From: Heterohyrax brucei
Taxonomy: Eukaryota; Chordata; Mammalia; Hyracoidea; Procaviidae
Length of the DNA stretch: 64,000 nucleotides
Reading direction: 5' to 3'
Assembly (NCBI GenBank): GCA_028571685.1
Contig: CM053154.1
Coordinates: 11,130,001 to 11,194,000, forward strand
The notes beneath the pieces were generated by a model. The model ran no database searches, was not told the DNA's origin, and saw nothing but the letters and a program-made list of their open reading frames with translations. Numbering within the stretch: the first letter of the stretch is position 1; every line of letters begins with the position of its first letter. A program made the translations under genes and the position numbers. Of this stretch, positions 21,833 to 32,180 are shown piece by piece.

Positions 21833-22644
21833 CTGATGTTGTTGTTGTTGCTAGGTGCCACTGAGTCAGTTCTGATTCATAGTAACTCTGTGTACAACGG
21901 AATGAAAGATTCTAAGTTGTGTGCCATCCTAACAGTCCATTGAGTCCATTGTTTGAGTCCATTGTTAAAGCCATTGGGTCAGTCCATCTCTTTGAAGGTC
22001 TTCCTCTTTTTTTGCTGACCTTCTGCTTTACCAAATATGATGTCCTTCTTCAGAGACTGATCCTTCCTGGTAACATGTCCAAAGTGTTTAAGACTTAGTC
22101 TTGCCTTCCATGCTTCTAAGGAGCATTCTGGTTGTACATCTTCCAAAACAGATTTGTTCATTTTTTGGCAGTCCATGGTATATTCAACATTTTTCTCCAA
22201 CACCACAGTTCAAAGGCATCAACCCTTCTTCAGTCTTCCTAATTCATTGTCTGTCTTTCACAATCATATGAGACAACCTAAAACACCATGGCTTGGATCA
22301 GGTGCACCTTAGTTTTCGAGATGGTACCTTTGCTTTTCAATATTTTAAAGAAATCTTTTGCAGCGTATTTGCCCAGTGTGATGAATCTGTGGATTTATTG
22401 GCTGCTGATTCCATCGGTGTTGACTGTGGAACCATGTAAAATAAAACAATTCAACAACTTCAGTCTTTTCTCCTTTTATCATGATGTTGTTTATTGGTCC
22501 AGTTGTGAGAATTTTTGTTTTCATGAGTTTGAGGTGTGATGCCTACTGAAGGCTGTGGTCTTTGATCTTTAACAGTAAGTACTTCAAGTCCTCTTCACTT
22601 TGGGCAAGCAAAATTGTATCATTTGCATAACACAGGTTGTTAGA
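21833..22644 (-). mobile_element. RTE LINE, antisense, reverse transcriptase to 3' end
   Basis: The 3' terminus is at 21833 (gttgttgttgctaggtgcca). It extends to the catalytic region, where the box reads YAND instead of YADD (about 22610-22632), losing one catalytic aspartate. Stops and frameshifts interrupt the frame. Confidence 0.8.
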
Positions 22645-22796
22645 GATATATCTTTTTATTATTATTATCATAGTGAAAATATACAAAACAAGACACATAC
22701 CAATTCTGCATATATACTGAAATTCAACATACACATTTTCTTCACATACAATTTAGTAATAGATTATAGTCTTCTGGTTGTGGGATAGATCTTTGA

Positions 22797-23003
22797 AATG
22801 TGTTGTTCTGACTCACAGCTACCCTATACACAACAGAACGAAACACTGCCCTATCCTGTGCCATGCCCACAATCACTTTTATGCTTAAGCCCATCCTTGT
22901 AGCCACTGTGTCAATCCGTCTTGTTAAGGGTTTCCCTCTTTCTCGCTGACCTCTGTTACCAAGCATCATGTTCTTCTCCAGGGACTGGTCCCTCCTGACA
23001 ACA
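22797..23003 (-). mobile_element. RTE LINE 3' end, antisense
   Basis: Has its own 3' end (ttgttctgactcacagctac), so it is a separate insertion from the copy ending at 22644. 22645-22796 between them is AT-rich and unassigned. Confidence 0.7.
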
Positions 23004-23139
23004 CACTCCAATTATTTTTGCCCTTTGAGACACAATGCTGGGTTAAAAAAAAAGGTGGGGTGGTCCATTCCTCGATACTGTTTATGTAAATTGAGATATA
23101 TGTATCAGGGCTTCAAACTAGTTTGCTCTGGTTTGAATT

Positions 23140-23335
23140 CCTACTGGGAATTTGTATTTTCACCCCAGATGCACTGAATCAAAATCTACATTTTAACAAG
23201 ATCCCAAGGTGATTCTTATGTTGAATATATTTTGAGAACCAAACTTTACTCAGAATCGGTTGCTAACCAGCTATATTAGCATCACTTGGGGACTTGTTAG
23301 AAATGCAGATTCTCAGCAGGGGTTTGAAACAGAAG
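23140..23335 (+). repeat. MER5-type hAT fragments, halves rearranged
   Basis: 23140-23246 resembles the second half of MER5 (aagatcccaaggtgattctt, then ttttgagaaccaaac). 23262-23335 resembles an inner half (tagcatcacttggggacttg, then aaatgcagattctcagcagg). The order suggests two adjacent copies or a rearrangement. Confidence 0.45.
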
Positions 23336-24721
23336 GAACCTGTTCTAATCCCTGGTACATACATACAAAGTGATGCTACATTTACAGAGATATTTACAAA
23401 TCTGAGGGTGAATATTGAACGCATCACAACTGTTGCCTGTAGGGTGAGGGGAGTGGGAGTTGGAATGAGAAGGAAAAGAAAGAAATCAGTAAAAATAAAA
23501 CAAAATAAACTAAAGAAAAGACTCACTTGGGCTGTGGGTGATCATGGGCCAGTGATGTAGACAGAAGACTAACTCAACCACCCACCCCTAAAAGCCAGAA
23601 ACAAGGGAAGAATCACTTCACATTTATCTGATGCTGTCTGTGTTTGGGGGCTTTATTTTCTCATTTGCCACCAAACATGCTCAAGTTAAAATGGGTGGTT
23701 TTAAACTTTGAGGTCACCACTGAAAGGAAGAACTCAATTTCTGCTTGGAGGAAACGAGTGATCTCCATCCTTAACTGAGGAAGGTCTAGTTTAGGGCTCA
23801 TCACCTGTTTTGCGCACCTGGTTTCCCTAGCTTCCCAGTGTAGCCTGCAGAAAATTCCTCGGAGACCTTCTGTTGTCAGAATCAAGGCTCCAGAGAAAGC
23901 ACCCACCCCTGCCTCTGTTTTGCCTACCCAGACTTTCTGGCTGTGAAGAATGCTTTCCCTGCCTTCACTGGCATCAATTATATTAGCAACTTTATGGGCT
24001 GGTATGTGATCCCCTGGCAATCCCACCAGGCAAATGTAGGCTGTCACAGGTAACCAGGTCCTCAGACAATGCCCAGGTTTCCCAGATAATAACTCCTGAA
24101 GATTTTTTTTTTCATTAAGAGGTGTTAGATTCCTTAAATTTTATTTGTAATATGGTATGAAACAGATTAATTGAACGTCAGAGACTCTCTCTTTTGAGGT
24201 GGCTGCTTCCTCTTCCTACAGTAACAAACTAGTCAGGACGGGGGCCCTAGACAGGATAGTTCATCTAAACCATGACTTAAGCTTAGGTTTTATCTAAGTG
24301 GCCCTGTGTACTGGACCTCTTTCCAGAAAACTCTCGGCCATCATATATCTCCCATCTCCCTTTGCCTCCCTCATCACAGAGTTTACCTTAGATGGAGATC
24401 TCACCTCCTTCAAGGTCACATCATTCAGCTTAGGTTATTATCTTGCTTCTGTGAAGACACAGAGCCCCTGGAGCCTAGTGTGTTCAATTAATGCTCATCA
24501 ACTTAAAGCCTATTCATAGGTCCCCAACCAGTCTTTATTTCTCTCCCTAATCAATTTATCCGACTCGACGGCACTTGGCTTAATCAATTTATGTAATATC
24601 CACATTTCTAATGATGTCACCATTAACATTGTGATTCTAGGTGGTTAGCAGGTTTCCTGACAACAGCCCATTTTGTTACGGTAGGTTCACATGGGATTTA
24701 TCATAGACTATAGTTTGTATT
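23336..24721. other. Single-copy sequence; one 128-codon antisense frame without a family
   Basis: The longest frame (24047 down to 23661, minus) shows no domain, no splice context and no homologue that I know. I do not call it a gene. Confidence 0.35.
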
Positions 24722-25012
24722 GGAAGAACAGCCAGGATGCTCCTTAGGAACAAGGATGATGAGACGTCATCTCCTTACTTTAGAGAGTTTAGTAGGTAAG
24801 ATCAGTCCCTGGAGAAGGACATGATGCTTGGTAAGGCAGAGGATTAGCAAAAAAGAAGATCCTCAGTGAGAGAGATGCACCCAGTGGCTGCAACAATGGG
24901 CTCAAGCATAACAATGATTGTGAGGATGGGGTATGACTGGACAGTGTTTTGTTCTGTTGTACATACAGTCACCATGAATTGGAACCAACAAGACAGCTCT
25001 TAACAACAATAG
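24722..25012 (+). mobile_element. RTE LINE 3' end
   Basis: gatcagtccctggagaagga, gtggctgcaacaatgggctc and gttttgttctgttgtacata, ending in a taacaacaat tail. It is parallel to the copy at 12706-13047. Confidence 0.8.
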
Positions 25013-25104
25013 TTCATCTGACGCACCTAACATTCTTCCCATAAGTTGGATGTTGACTGAGCCTTAAATTTAAAATTCAAGGAAGGTTGTCTTCATCCCT
25101 GTAG

Positions 25105-25174
25105 GACTTGAGCCATGGAAAGGGAAGAGGATGCTCTGACGGTCCGGACTGAACAGGACCTGGGCATCACCATG
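25105..25174 (+). CDS. Speculative first coding exon of a small ORF (20 codons)
   Basis: Preceded by a pyrimidine-rich acceptor-like run ending cctgtag (to 25104). The ATG at 25115 has a strong Kozak context (gagccATGg) and an in-frame TGA just upstream. Twenty codons (MEREEDALTVRTEQDLGITM) end exactly at a good donor, ATG|GTGAGG, in phase 0. The segment keeps several CpGs, unusual for neutral DNA here. It pairs in frame with the candidate exon at 26010-26120 to give 56 residues, acidic at the start, with no membrane segment and no motif that I recognise. Chance cannot be excluded. No promoter or poly(A) site supports it. Confidence 0.2.
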
Positions 25175-26009
25175 GTGAGGACTGGTCTTCTAGACCACTG
25201 TAAAGGAAGCTTGGTGGGGGTTCCCGCTTTACGAAATCATTTAGTACACAGTAGTCACTTGATAGGTGGAGATCTCTTTGGTGCTGTGCTTTGTGGTCCT
25301 TTTGAAGATAACTGATGTAAAATTGAAAGGCAGACAGAGAGAAAACACAAGTGTTGTGGTTAAGTAGGTCAGCAGAAACCAAGCTTGATTTTGGGAATCA
25401 CTCAGCGGAGCAGGATCCAAGTCACTAGAAATACATCAAAATGACCAAACACATTTCTATATTATCCTTATCTAAACATTTGTTGCATCCATTCAAGCAC
25501 TGAGATCTATTGACCTTTTCCCGGGGATGCTGATTTGGGGGTTGTTGGCTTTTGTTTCCTTAAAGTAAGTAACTGCTTGAATTCCTTGGCACTGATCTTG
25601 GCTGTCAGTTGACAGGGTAGCTACGTGGGTGTTGGGGAGACTAATGCCTTCTCCGGCTGCTTTTCTATGCTTCAGCTGGCTAACTCGAGGAGCCTAGAAG
25701 GCCCAGTGAGCCAACACAAACATGTTGATTCCATTGAACTTGTTAAAAGGAGTTTGGTTGGGTTAAAGAGAAAATTCCAACTATTGCTTCTGAAAAACAT
25801 GGCTGAATTTCACAGATCAGAGATGTCACACAGACTGGAAAGCTAGTATCTACCCTTTTTCAAAAAACACTGAAATAAAGCACTGACTTCCCTGTAGATA
25901 CTCCATATGACGTGGATTTGAAAATAGTATGAAGATTTTTGTGTTCAGCATTCTGGTGGGTACCTGAGATGGGAAGAGGGTAAATTCATTAAGTGGCTTA
26001 TCTTTCCAG

Positions 26010-26120
26010 CCCCTAGAAGAACATCCTGCAAGAACAGGATTCAACAGTTCCATCGCCCGGGGCCACGTGGATGCCTTGAAGCAGCTGTCAGACTTTCATG
26101 TCAAGCTGGGGCACGAATGA
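26010..26120 (+). CDS. Speculative terminal coding exon of a small ORF (36 codons)
   Basis: A good 3' splice site (ggcttatctttccag) ends at 26009. Read in phase 0, 36 codons run to a TGA at 26118-26120, including GFNSSIARGHVDALKQLSDF and ending KLGHE. The segment has CpGs in cgcccggggccacgtgg and a balanced, protein-like composition. The intron to the partner exon would be 835 bp. I recognise no family. It could be a real small protein, the end of a larger gene with other upstream exons, or a chance frame. Confidence 0.25.
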   Translation, partial: PLEEHPARTGFNSSIARGHVDALKQLSDFHVKLGHE

Positions 26121-26819
26121 CCTCTCCACATCTAAGGGAGCGTTTATTCCTTGTAAGTTTATCCTCCAATTTTTAAAAAATAGTGTTTGCTGACACACAG
26201 CCTTCATTAAGCTGCCAGAGACTTAAGATAATAGCAGGAAGTTCTGCAGAGATAAACCCAATATGGTAGCCCGGGAAGAAGGGGACTTAGTCAATTAAAT
26301 CATTAATGGATATTTGAAATGCCTTTCTAATGGGGCGACGACGCAGTCCACACATTAAAACCAAGGCGAAAACATCTTATCTCATTCCATTGCTCTTGTT
26401 GGGGCCAAAAGATTCTCTCTTGAACTTCACTCTGTTTATAGATAGCAAGGAACAAGGTTTATTTGAACTGGTTTTGTTTTGAGTTTGTGTGGGTTTTTCC
26501 TCTCAACTGCAGAATGTATCCTTCGAGCTCCTGCATTTCTGAGCCTGGTTTTTCCTTTTTGTAGCAGTGCCGGAGTTTATCACCAGTCACTTCTGGACAG
26601 TGTTAGTGTCGCACTCACTTCCTGGCTGCAAAACACTCATAACATTCACCAGAGTTCTGGGTGCTACAGGCCACATGCGGAACTGTTACCTGAAATGGCT
26701 AAAAAGTCTTTTTTAAAGTGAGTGCAAGATGCTGATGCTGTTTGTAGAGAACTGCTGCTCTAGGTTAGACATGTGCACAACAAAGAAACGGGATGAATAA
26801 AGCCAACCTGTGACAGCTC
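26121..26819. other. Single-copy sequence downstream of the candidate exon
   Basis: 26180-26450 has a conserved-noncoding texture (AT-rich ATTA-type cores such as tcaattaaatcattaatgga beside CpG-bearing ggggcgacgacgcag). No gene seen. Confidence 0.3.
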
Positions 26820-26972
26820 AGGAAACCCTGGTGGCATAGTGGTTAAGTGCTAGGGCTGCTAACCAGAAGGTTGGCAGTTCAAATCTGCTAGGCGCTCCTT
26901 GGAAACTCTATGGGGCAGTTCTACTCTATCTACAGGGTCACTGTGAGTCAGAATCTACTCGATAGCACTAAT
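26820..26972 (+). mobile_element. AfroSINE, close to consensus
   Basis: ggaaaccctggtggcatagt, ggttggcagttcaaatctgc and tggggcagttctactctatc; the tail is gagtcagaatctactcgata. One of the best preserved copies. Confidence 0.95.
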
Positions 26973-27339
26973 TTGTGACAGATTAAGACGGAAACCCAAT
27001 TGTTAGCAGTTATGTAAGAGCATGAAACTCATGAGAACTGGGCACCTTGCGGTTGCCTTGGTTTTCTGGAGCTGTTAAGTTTTCCACCTTTGACAGGAGC
27101 CCAGCTTACGACTTTTCAGTTGGTGTCAGTGGGAAATACTTGTGTTCTTCTCTGGCAGATTTCTGACTTACCCAAGTACCAAGCTTTTGTAGGTTTTTCT
27201 GTATTGCAGAGTGATGTCCCAGTCAGCCTTGTTACAGCAAGAATTAGCCTGAAAAGAGTTGTGGATGTTGTGGATGTTCTTTAGCGAGTGCCAGAATCAT
27301 TGGGTAGGGGGTAGTTACTGAGAGCATGGTAGACCACCC
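26973..27339. other. Single-copy sequence
   Basis: No gene supported. A 64-codon frame at 27090-27284 has no splice or domain support. Confidence 0.35.
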
Positions 27340-27455
27340 TCAGCACTGCTGATTCAGGAAATCTGGGTGGGTCCTGAAAATGTGCATTTCTAGTGAGCTC
27401 CCTGCTGATGCCGCTGGTCCAAGGACTGGATCGTGAGAACTACCGCTACTTAAGA
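27340..27455 (+). repeat. MER5-type DNA transposon fragment
   Basis: ctgattcaggaaatctgggt, then tgcatttctagtgagctccc and gctgatgccgctggtccaag: the classic MER5 order. Confidence 0.65.
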
Positions 27456-27466
27456 TAAAAGGAAAA

Positions 27467-27680
27467 ACCAAACCAAACCTGTCACTGTTGAGTTGATTCT
27501 GACTCACGGCCACCCCATGTGTTACAGGATAGAACTGCTTCATAGGGTTTTCTTTCAGGTTGCCATAATCTTTATGGAAGCAGATTGCCAGGCTTTTCTT
27601 CCATGGTGCTTCAGGCTGGATTTGAACTGCCAACCTTTAAATTAGTAGTCAAGTGCACGCTATTCAGACCACCCAGTGAC
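27467..27680 (-). mobile_element. AfroSINE variant, antisense
   Basis: gtcactgttgagttgattct, then ataatctttatggaagcaga and ccaacctttaaattagtagt. The long variant body is present. Confidence 0.8.
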
Positions 27681-27692
27681 ATAGTAAGAGAC

Positions 27693-27846
27693 CAAAAAAC
27701 TCAAACCAAATCCATGGATTCTGACTTGTAGTGACCCTAGAGGACAGAGTAGAATTGCTTCACAGAGTCCCCAAGGAGTGCCTTGTGGATTTGAACTATC
27801 GACTTTTTGGTTAGCAGCCACAGCACTTATGCCACCAGGTTGTCAG
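27693..27846 (-). mobile_element. AfroSINE, antisense
   Basis: ggacagagtagaattgcttc to gcacttatgccaccaggttg, directly next to another SINE in the same orientation. Confidence 0.85.
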
Positions 27847-28939
27847 GTGATGAGGAAGTGGAGCCAAAATTTCATGCTGGATATAAGATTTCCATTCTCT
27901 TGTTGCATTTAAAGGGGGAAACATCTTTTTAAAGGAAAACTCTTTGTTGATGTTTTAAATGTGAATAGAAACATTCCTGACTTCATAAGACAGATACATT
28001 CCAACAGAGCCATCTCTGTAAAAACGAATCCTGTTTGTTGGCCAGTCTCCATTGTCAAGCCAGAGATGAACTGCCTTAACATTTAATTTCCCAGAAGAGC
28101 TAAGTAAGAAGACTTGGTTAAGGAAGAAGTTCAATGTCATGCTCATGGCTCCCTGGGGTTGGTACTGTACCATTTTCCTGATTCTATGATCTCTCCTTTC
28201 CCATCCTGTTTATACCTTGTTATTCTACCTCAAGAATCAGCACTTTGCCAATCAATACACATTTCTCCTGTGTCTGTAGACCTATTCAATGTGACATTCT
28301 TAGAACTTAAATCCCCTCTTGTCACCTGAGTTTTTTAAGAGCTGACGTTTGTAAACATGTAATGTCTGCTTTCATTTGTAGAAACTGGTACCCAATTCTT
28401 TTGCTGTGCCCCCCCAAATGCTCTGTGTTGAAGTCATCCATTTCTGTAAAAAGAACTAGCGTGCAGGTATGTCAACCCCCACATTCAAAGTTGCACCCGT
28501 TTACTGCCTTCCCCTCCCCCCCGAAAGTATTTGAGGTCAAGGTGAAACCTGCAATATCCTCACTGAGCTAAGTACAGTCACTGTTAAAAGAAACCTGCCT
28601 GGTGAAAGCAGCAGCAGTTTTCTCTGCTTGATTAGCTGTCTAAACTGAAACTGCAGGACTTGGGGACAAGTTGAAACAGGGCCTGTCAGTGCTTCCAAAA
28701 CTGAGGGCAGTGTATGTGAATTATTTCTTTCGAAAAGTTGTAAAGGAATTTGCAGAACACGAAGGATGCCTTACCTTCCTGATCCTACACACGTCGGCAA
28801 GTGCCAGCGAGGCGTGCGCTATTCTCGGCTTCTATTTAAATATTGGATGGAGCTGTAAATACAGCGCCACATGCTGCTGTCTGAGGCTGAGGGCTGGAAA
28901 GGGAGAGGAGAAGCAGATTTGGTAGTGGGTACTTTTCCT
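27847..28939. other. Single-copy sequence
   Basis: 28650-28920 is repeat-free with scattered CpGs (cacacgtcggcaagtgccag, then gcgaggcgtgcgc) and looks like a candidate conserved element. No gene seen. Confidence 0.35.
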
Positions 28940-29150
28940 GTAAGATGCTCTGGTGGTGCAGTGGTTAGCCCTTAGCAGCTGGCTGAAAGGTTCGTGCTTC
29001 AAAACCCACCAGCTGTTCTGCAAAAGAAAGATGCGGCCATCTGCTTTTGTGAAGCTGGAGAGCCCTGGAAACCCCATGAGGCAGTTCTGTTCTGTCCTAT
29101 AGGGTAGCTGTGAGTTACAGTTGATTCGATGGCAACTGGGTTCTTTTTCT
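28940..29150 (+). mobile_element. AfroSINE variant
   Basis: gctctggtggtgcagtggtt head, the variant insert gaaagatgcggccatctgct, then the common tail gagttacagttgattcgatg and a pyrimidine-rich run. Confidence 0.85.
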
Positions 29151-29278
29151 TTCTTTCTTCTTCTTCTTATTTTTTTTTAATTTTTCTGTGCAAAGAAAAG
29201 AAAAACAAACAACAAAAACCTCAAAAAACAAACACAAGGTTTTTCCATTGCTTTCGGGCCACCTATTTGACCTCAAGA

Positions 29279-29438
29279 AAATATTGGCATCATAGTGGCT
29301 GAAAGCTATATGTCTGCTAGCTAAAAGGTCAGCAGTTCAAATCCACCAGGTGCTCTTCGGAAACTCTATACGGCAGTTGTACTCTGTCCTGTAGGGTCGC
29401 CGTGAGTTGGGATTGACTTAATAGCAGTGGATTTTTCT
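29279..29438 (+). mobile_element. AfroSINE
   Basis: ggcatcatagtggctgaaag; ggtcagcagttcaaatccac; tcctgtagggtcgccgtgag tail. Confidence 0.85.
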
Positions 29439-30087
29439 TTTTGACCTCAAAGCCTTATCCGTTTTGGAGTTGGGAGCTGTTGCTTCTTAGCAAATCAGGG
29501 TGCATGGTTTGCCCACCTCCACCCAGATTTCTCATCATCTCTATTTCAGGCCCGTCTCTTCTCTGTCCCTTTGCTATGAAGGGCTACTGTGACGCTGGCC
29601 TTCTGGCTTCTCTTCCAGGTTCCTGCAGGGAGACACATGTGACCATCTCGGCTCACTGCACCAACCCAACTGCTGTAAACAGTCTCCCCCATGAGGCCTT
29701 CTGCTCCCTACTTTGCCCCGTAAGTGTGCTCGAAGGATAACTGTGGTTTCTCAGCTACTGGCTCGATATGCAGTGACAGTTTTGTGGTTGGCCCAGCTGT
29801 AGAGGGAGCTGGAACTACCCGTGCACGTCTGCAGCCTGCCTACACAGCGGCCAGGCCCCACCTTTCCCGGGGGAGCTAGTCTCCTCCCCGCACCGTGGCA
29901 CCCACAGCCCAAATCCCTTCACCTCCTCAGAAACTCGCTGCCGTTGTCCTTAAACAGTTGTCAGGCAGGGGATAAGGAAGAGCCGGAGTATCCAGATTTC
30001 TGTCTCTGGTGCATTGTAAGAAATGATTGTTTTCAGGTGGTGCAATAACCAGTAGGAGAAAAGTACTTCTCAATTTTCATTTCTTCT
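29439..30087. other. Single-copy sequence, GC-richer at 29800-29960
   Basis: Several open frames in GC-rich DNA, none with a recognisable domain or splice sites that I trust. Confidence 0.35.
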
Positions 30088-30203
30088 GAGTCCACCAGCT
30101 ACTCATTGGAAACTCAGCAGAGCTGTTTTACTCTGTCCTCTAGAGTTGCCATGAGTCAGCATTGACTCGACAGCAGTGGGTTTTTTTTGTTGTTGTTGGT
30201 TTC
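30088..30203 (+). mobile_element. AfroSINE, head missing
   Basis: Begins in the body (gtccaccagctactcattgg) and keeps the tail gagtcagcattgactcgaca with a T/G-rich end. Confidence 0.8.
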
Positions 30204-30732
30204 CTGTGCTGGATCCTTCCCTACTTTGCCCCTGAAGTTCGTACCTAGTACGTTTTCAAACTTTAAATAAATCTTGTTGTATCATTGTTATCGATGAAGA
30301 AGACGACAGGCAGTAGAAATATCACATAGGGGACCGAGGACTGTGGGTGATGAGGAGCTCCGTGCATTCGAACACTGCCCTCTGGATTCCAAATGAGGTT
30401 GCATTTAGGATCAAAGTGCCCTTCTCCTAGAAAGACTCTTCCAGAAGCAATACATTCGCAATTTGGAGAAGTCTGTGCTTGAAGAGGCTTCACTGTGTGC
30501 TAGCCAAATGGTTTCCCCTCATCTTTCTGGCTTACCAGTCCCAACCGTGTTTTTCCTTCTCTGAAGTGCGGTGTGCCTTTCAGTCTGGGAAATGAGCCGT
30601 GGCGGAGCTGCAGGATGTGGGCTAAGGCCGCATCAACACCGGCTTGCTGGGCAGGGAGGCCTCTGTGATTTTCTGGGCTGTATTTTTCCTATGATTCTAA
30701 TGGGGCTTTGGATATAACATTATGGAGTCTAC
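30204..30732. other. Single-copy sequence
   Basis: No gene or repeat recognised. Confidence 0.35.
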
Positions 30733-30897
30733 AGGAAACCCTGGTGGTGTAATGGGTTAAGTGCTATGTCTGCTAACCAAAAGGTTGGCAGTTCAAATCC
30801 ACCAGGAGCTCCTTGGAAACTCTACGGGCAGTTTTACTCTGACTTCTAGCATCAGTATGAGTTGGACCCGACTCAATGGCTGCAGGTTTGGTTTGGT
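30733..30897 (+). mobile_element. AfroSINE
   Basis: aggaaaccctggtggtgtaa; ggttggcagttcaaatccac; tail gagttggacccgactcaatg. Confidence 0.9.
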
Positions 30898-30907
30898 ATA
30901 GTTGGAG

Positions 30908-31072
30908 GGGAAACCCTGGGGACATAGTGGTTAAGTGCTACAGCTGCTAACCAAAAGGTCAGCATTTCAAATCTACCAGGCGTTCTTTGGAAACTCTGTG
31001 GGGCAGTTCTACTCTGTCTATAAGGTCACTAAAGTTTGGAATCGACTTGATGGCAGTGGATTTCATTTGGCT
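30908..31072 (+). mobile_element. AfroSINE, tandem with the previous copy
   Basis: gaaaccctggggacatagtg to ggaatcgacttgatggcagt, ten bases after the preceding SINE and in the same orientation. Confidence 0.9.
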
Positions 31073-31099
31073 TATAGTTGGATGCAACCCTAAAAATTG

Positions 31100-31252
31100 C
31101 AAACAAAACAAACTCACTGCCGTTGAGTTGATTCTGACTCAAAGTGAGACTACAGAGTGGAACTACCCCATGGGGTTTCCTGGGAGCACCTACTGGATTT
31201 GAACTGCTGACCTTTTGGTTAGCAGCTGTAGCTTTTAACCACTACACTCTCC
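31100..31252 (-). mobile_element. AfroSINE, antisense
   Basis: cactgccgttgagttgattc to aaccactacactctccc. It faces the two + strand copies just upstream, so 30733-31252 is an inverted SINE cluster. Confidence 0.9.
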
Positions 31253-31831
31253 CAAATGTTGTTCAGACGGCAGGCTTTCTATATTGTCCTACTCTCTTGA
31301 GTGAGGGAATTAGATTGCTTTACGTCACATTGGTTCCTTTAGTCATAAAACATACTACATGCCTGATACCATGTTAAGCAGTGAAGATATGAAAGTAGAT
31401 CAGCCATAACACAGACTCCCAAAGAATCTGCTCTCCGGTGTTCTAGGATCAAGGCTGAAATTACGGACAGAGTGCAGTAGGAATGTCAAAGAGGAAAGAG
31501 ACAAGGAAATCTAGTTCGAAGCAGAAAGGCTTGGGTGAAAGTTTGCTAGAGAAGCCGGCCCAGAGCTGCATCATGAAGAGATGATTTGCTCTTGACCCGA
31601 AGATAAGGGACGGCACTGCAGAGAATGAGGGCAGGATGAACAGGAACAGGACTGTGAAGCTGCCTGGTGTGTGTAGGGAATAGCAGGGAGCTCTGAAAGG
31701 CCTGGCGTGCGTGCTTATTTTGGTCAAAGTGGCTAGAGAGGTGACAGGGACCAGATGGTCAATATCCTCTGAGGCCACTCACCAGCATTTCTCACCATTT
31801 AAATTTGGGCAGCTTCAGGCAGGAGAGGAGG
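31253..31831. other. Single-copy or old LINE-like sequence
   Basis: 31340-31450 and 31600-31760 have weak L2-like texture (ctgataccatgttaagcagt, then gaaaggcctggcgtg). No gene seen. Confidence 0.35.
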
Positions 31832-32180
31832 TGGTGGCACTTCAGTGGTAGAATTGTTGCCTGCCACACACAAGGCTCGGATGTGGTTCCCGGCCAGTGT
31901 ACCTCACACACGGCCACCATTTATCTGTTTCTGGGGGTTTATAGGGTGCTAGGGTGCTGAACCACATTCCAGGAGAGCTTCCAGACAAAGATGGACTAGA
32001 GGGTCTTCTGCGAATCACTCAGTAGAAAGGAACGCTATGGGTCACAGCTGTCTAATCTGCCACCCAGCTGGGGCTGAGCCGACAGGACTGGGCAGCATTT
32101 TGTCCTGTTGTACCTGGGGGCCGCTGCAAGTGAGATGCCAACTCTACACCAGCCAACAACAACAGCAACAGCAAGTCCCG
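31832..32180 (+). mobile_element. tRNA-Gly-derived SINE with RTE-like tail, full length
   Basis: The head ggtggcacttcagtggtaga followed by attgttgcctgccacac and ggttcccggccagtgtacc follows tRNA-Gly through the A box, anticodon stem and B box. The body includes ggagagcttccagacaaaga. The end, ggactgggcagcattttgtc then ctgttgtacctgggggccgc, matches the RTE 3' terminus and finishes in a caacaacaacagcaacagc tail. It is a separate family from AfroSINE, with a different tRNA head but a related tail. Confidence 0.75.

Noticed and set aside
23661..24047. 128-codon open frame on the minus strand
   Set aside because: Reads smoothly but matches no family that I know and has no exon edges. Kept only as a remark.
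26840..26890. Possible tRNA gene
   Set aside because: The cloverleaf-like head belongs to an AfroSINE with body and tail, not a free-standing tRNA.
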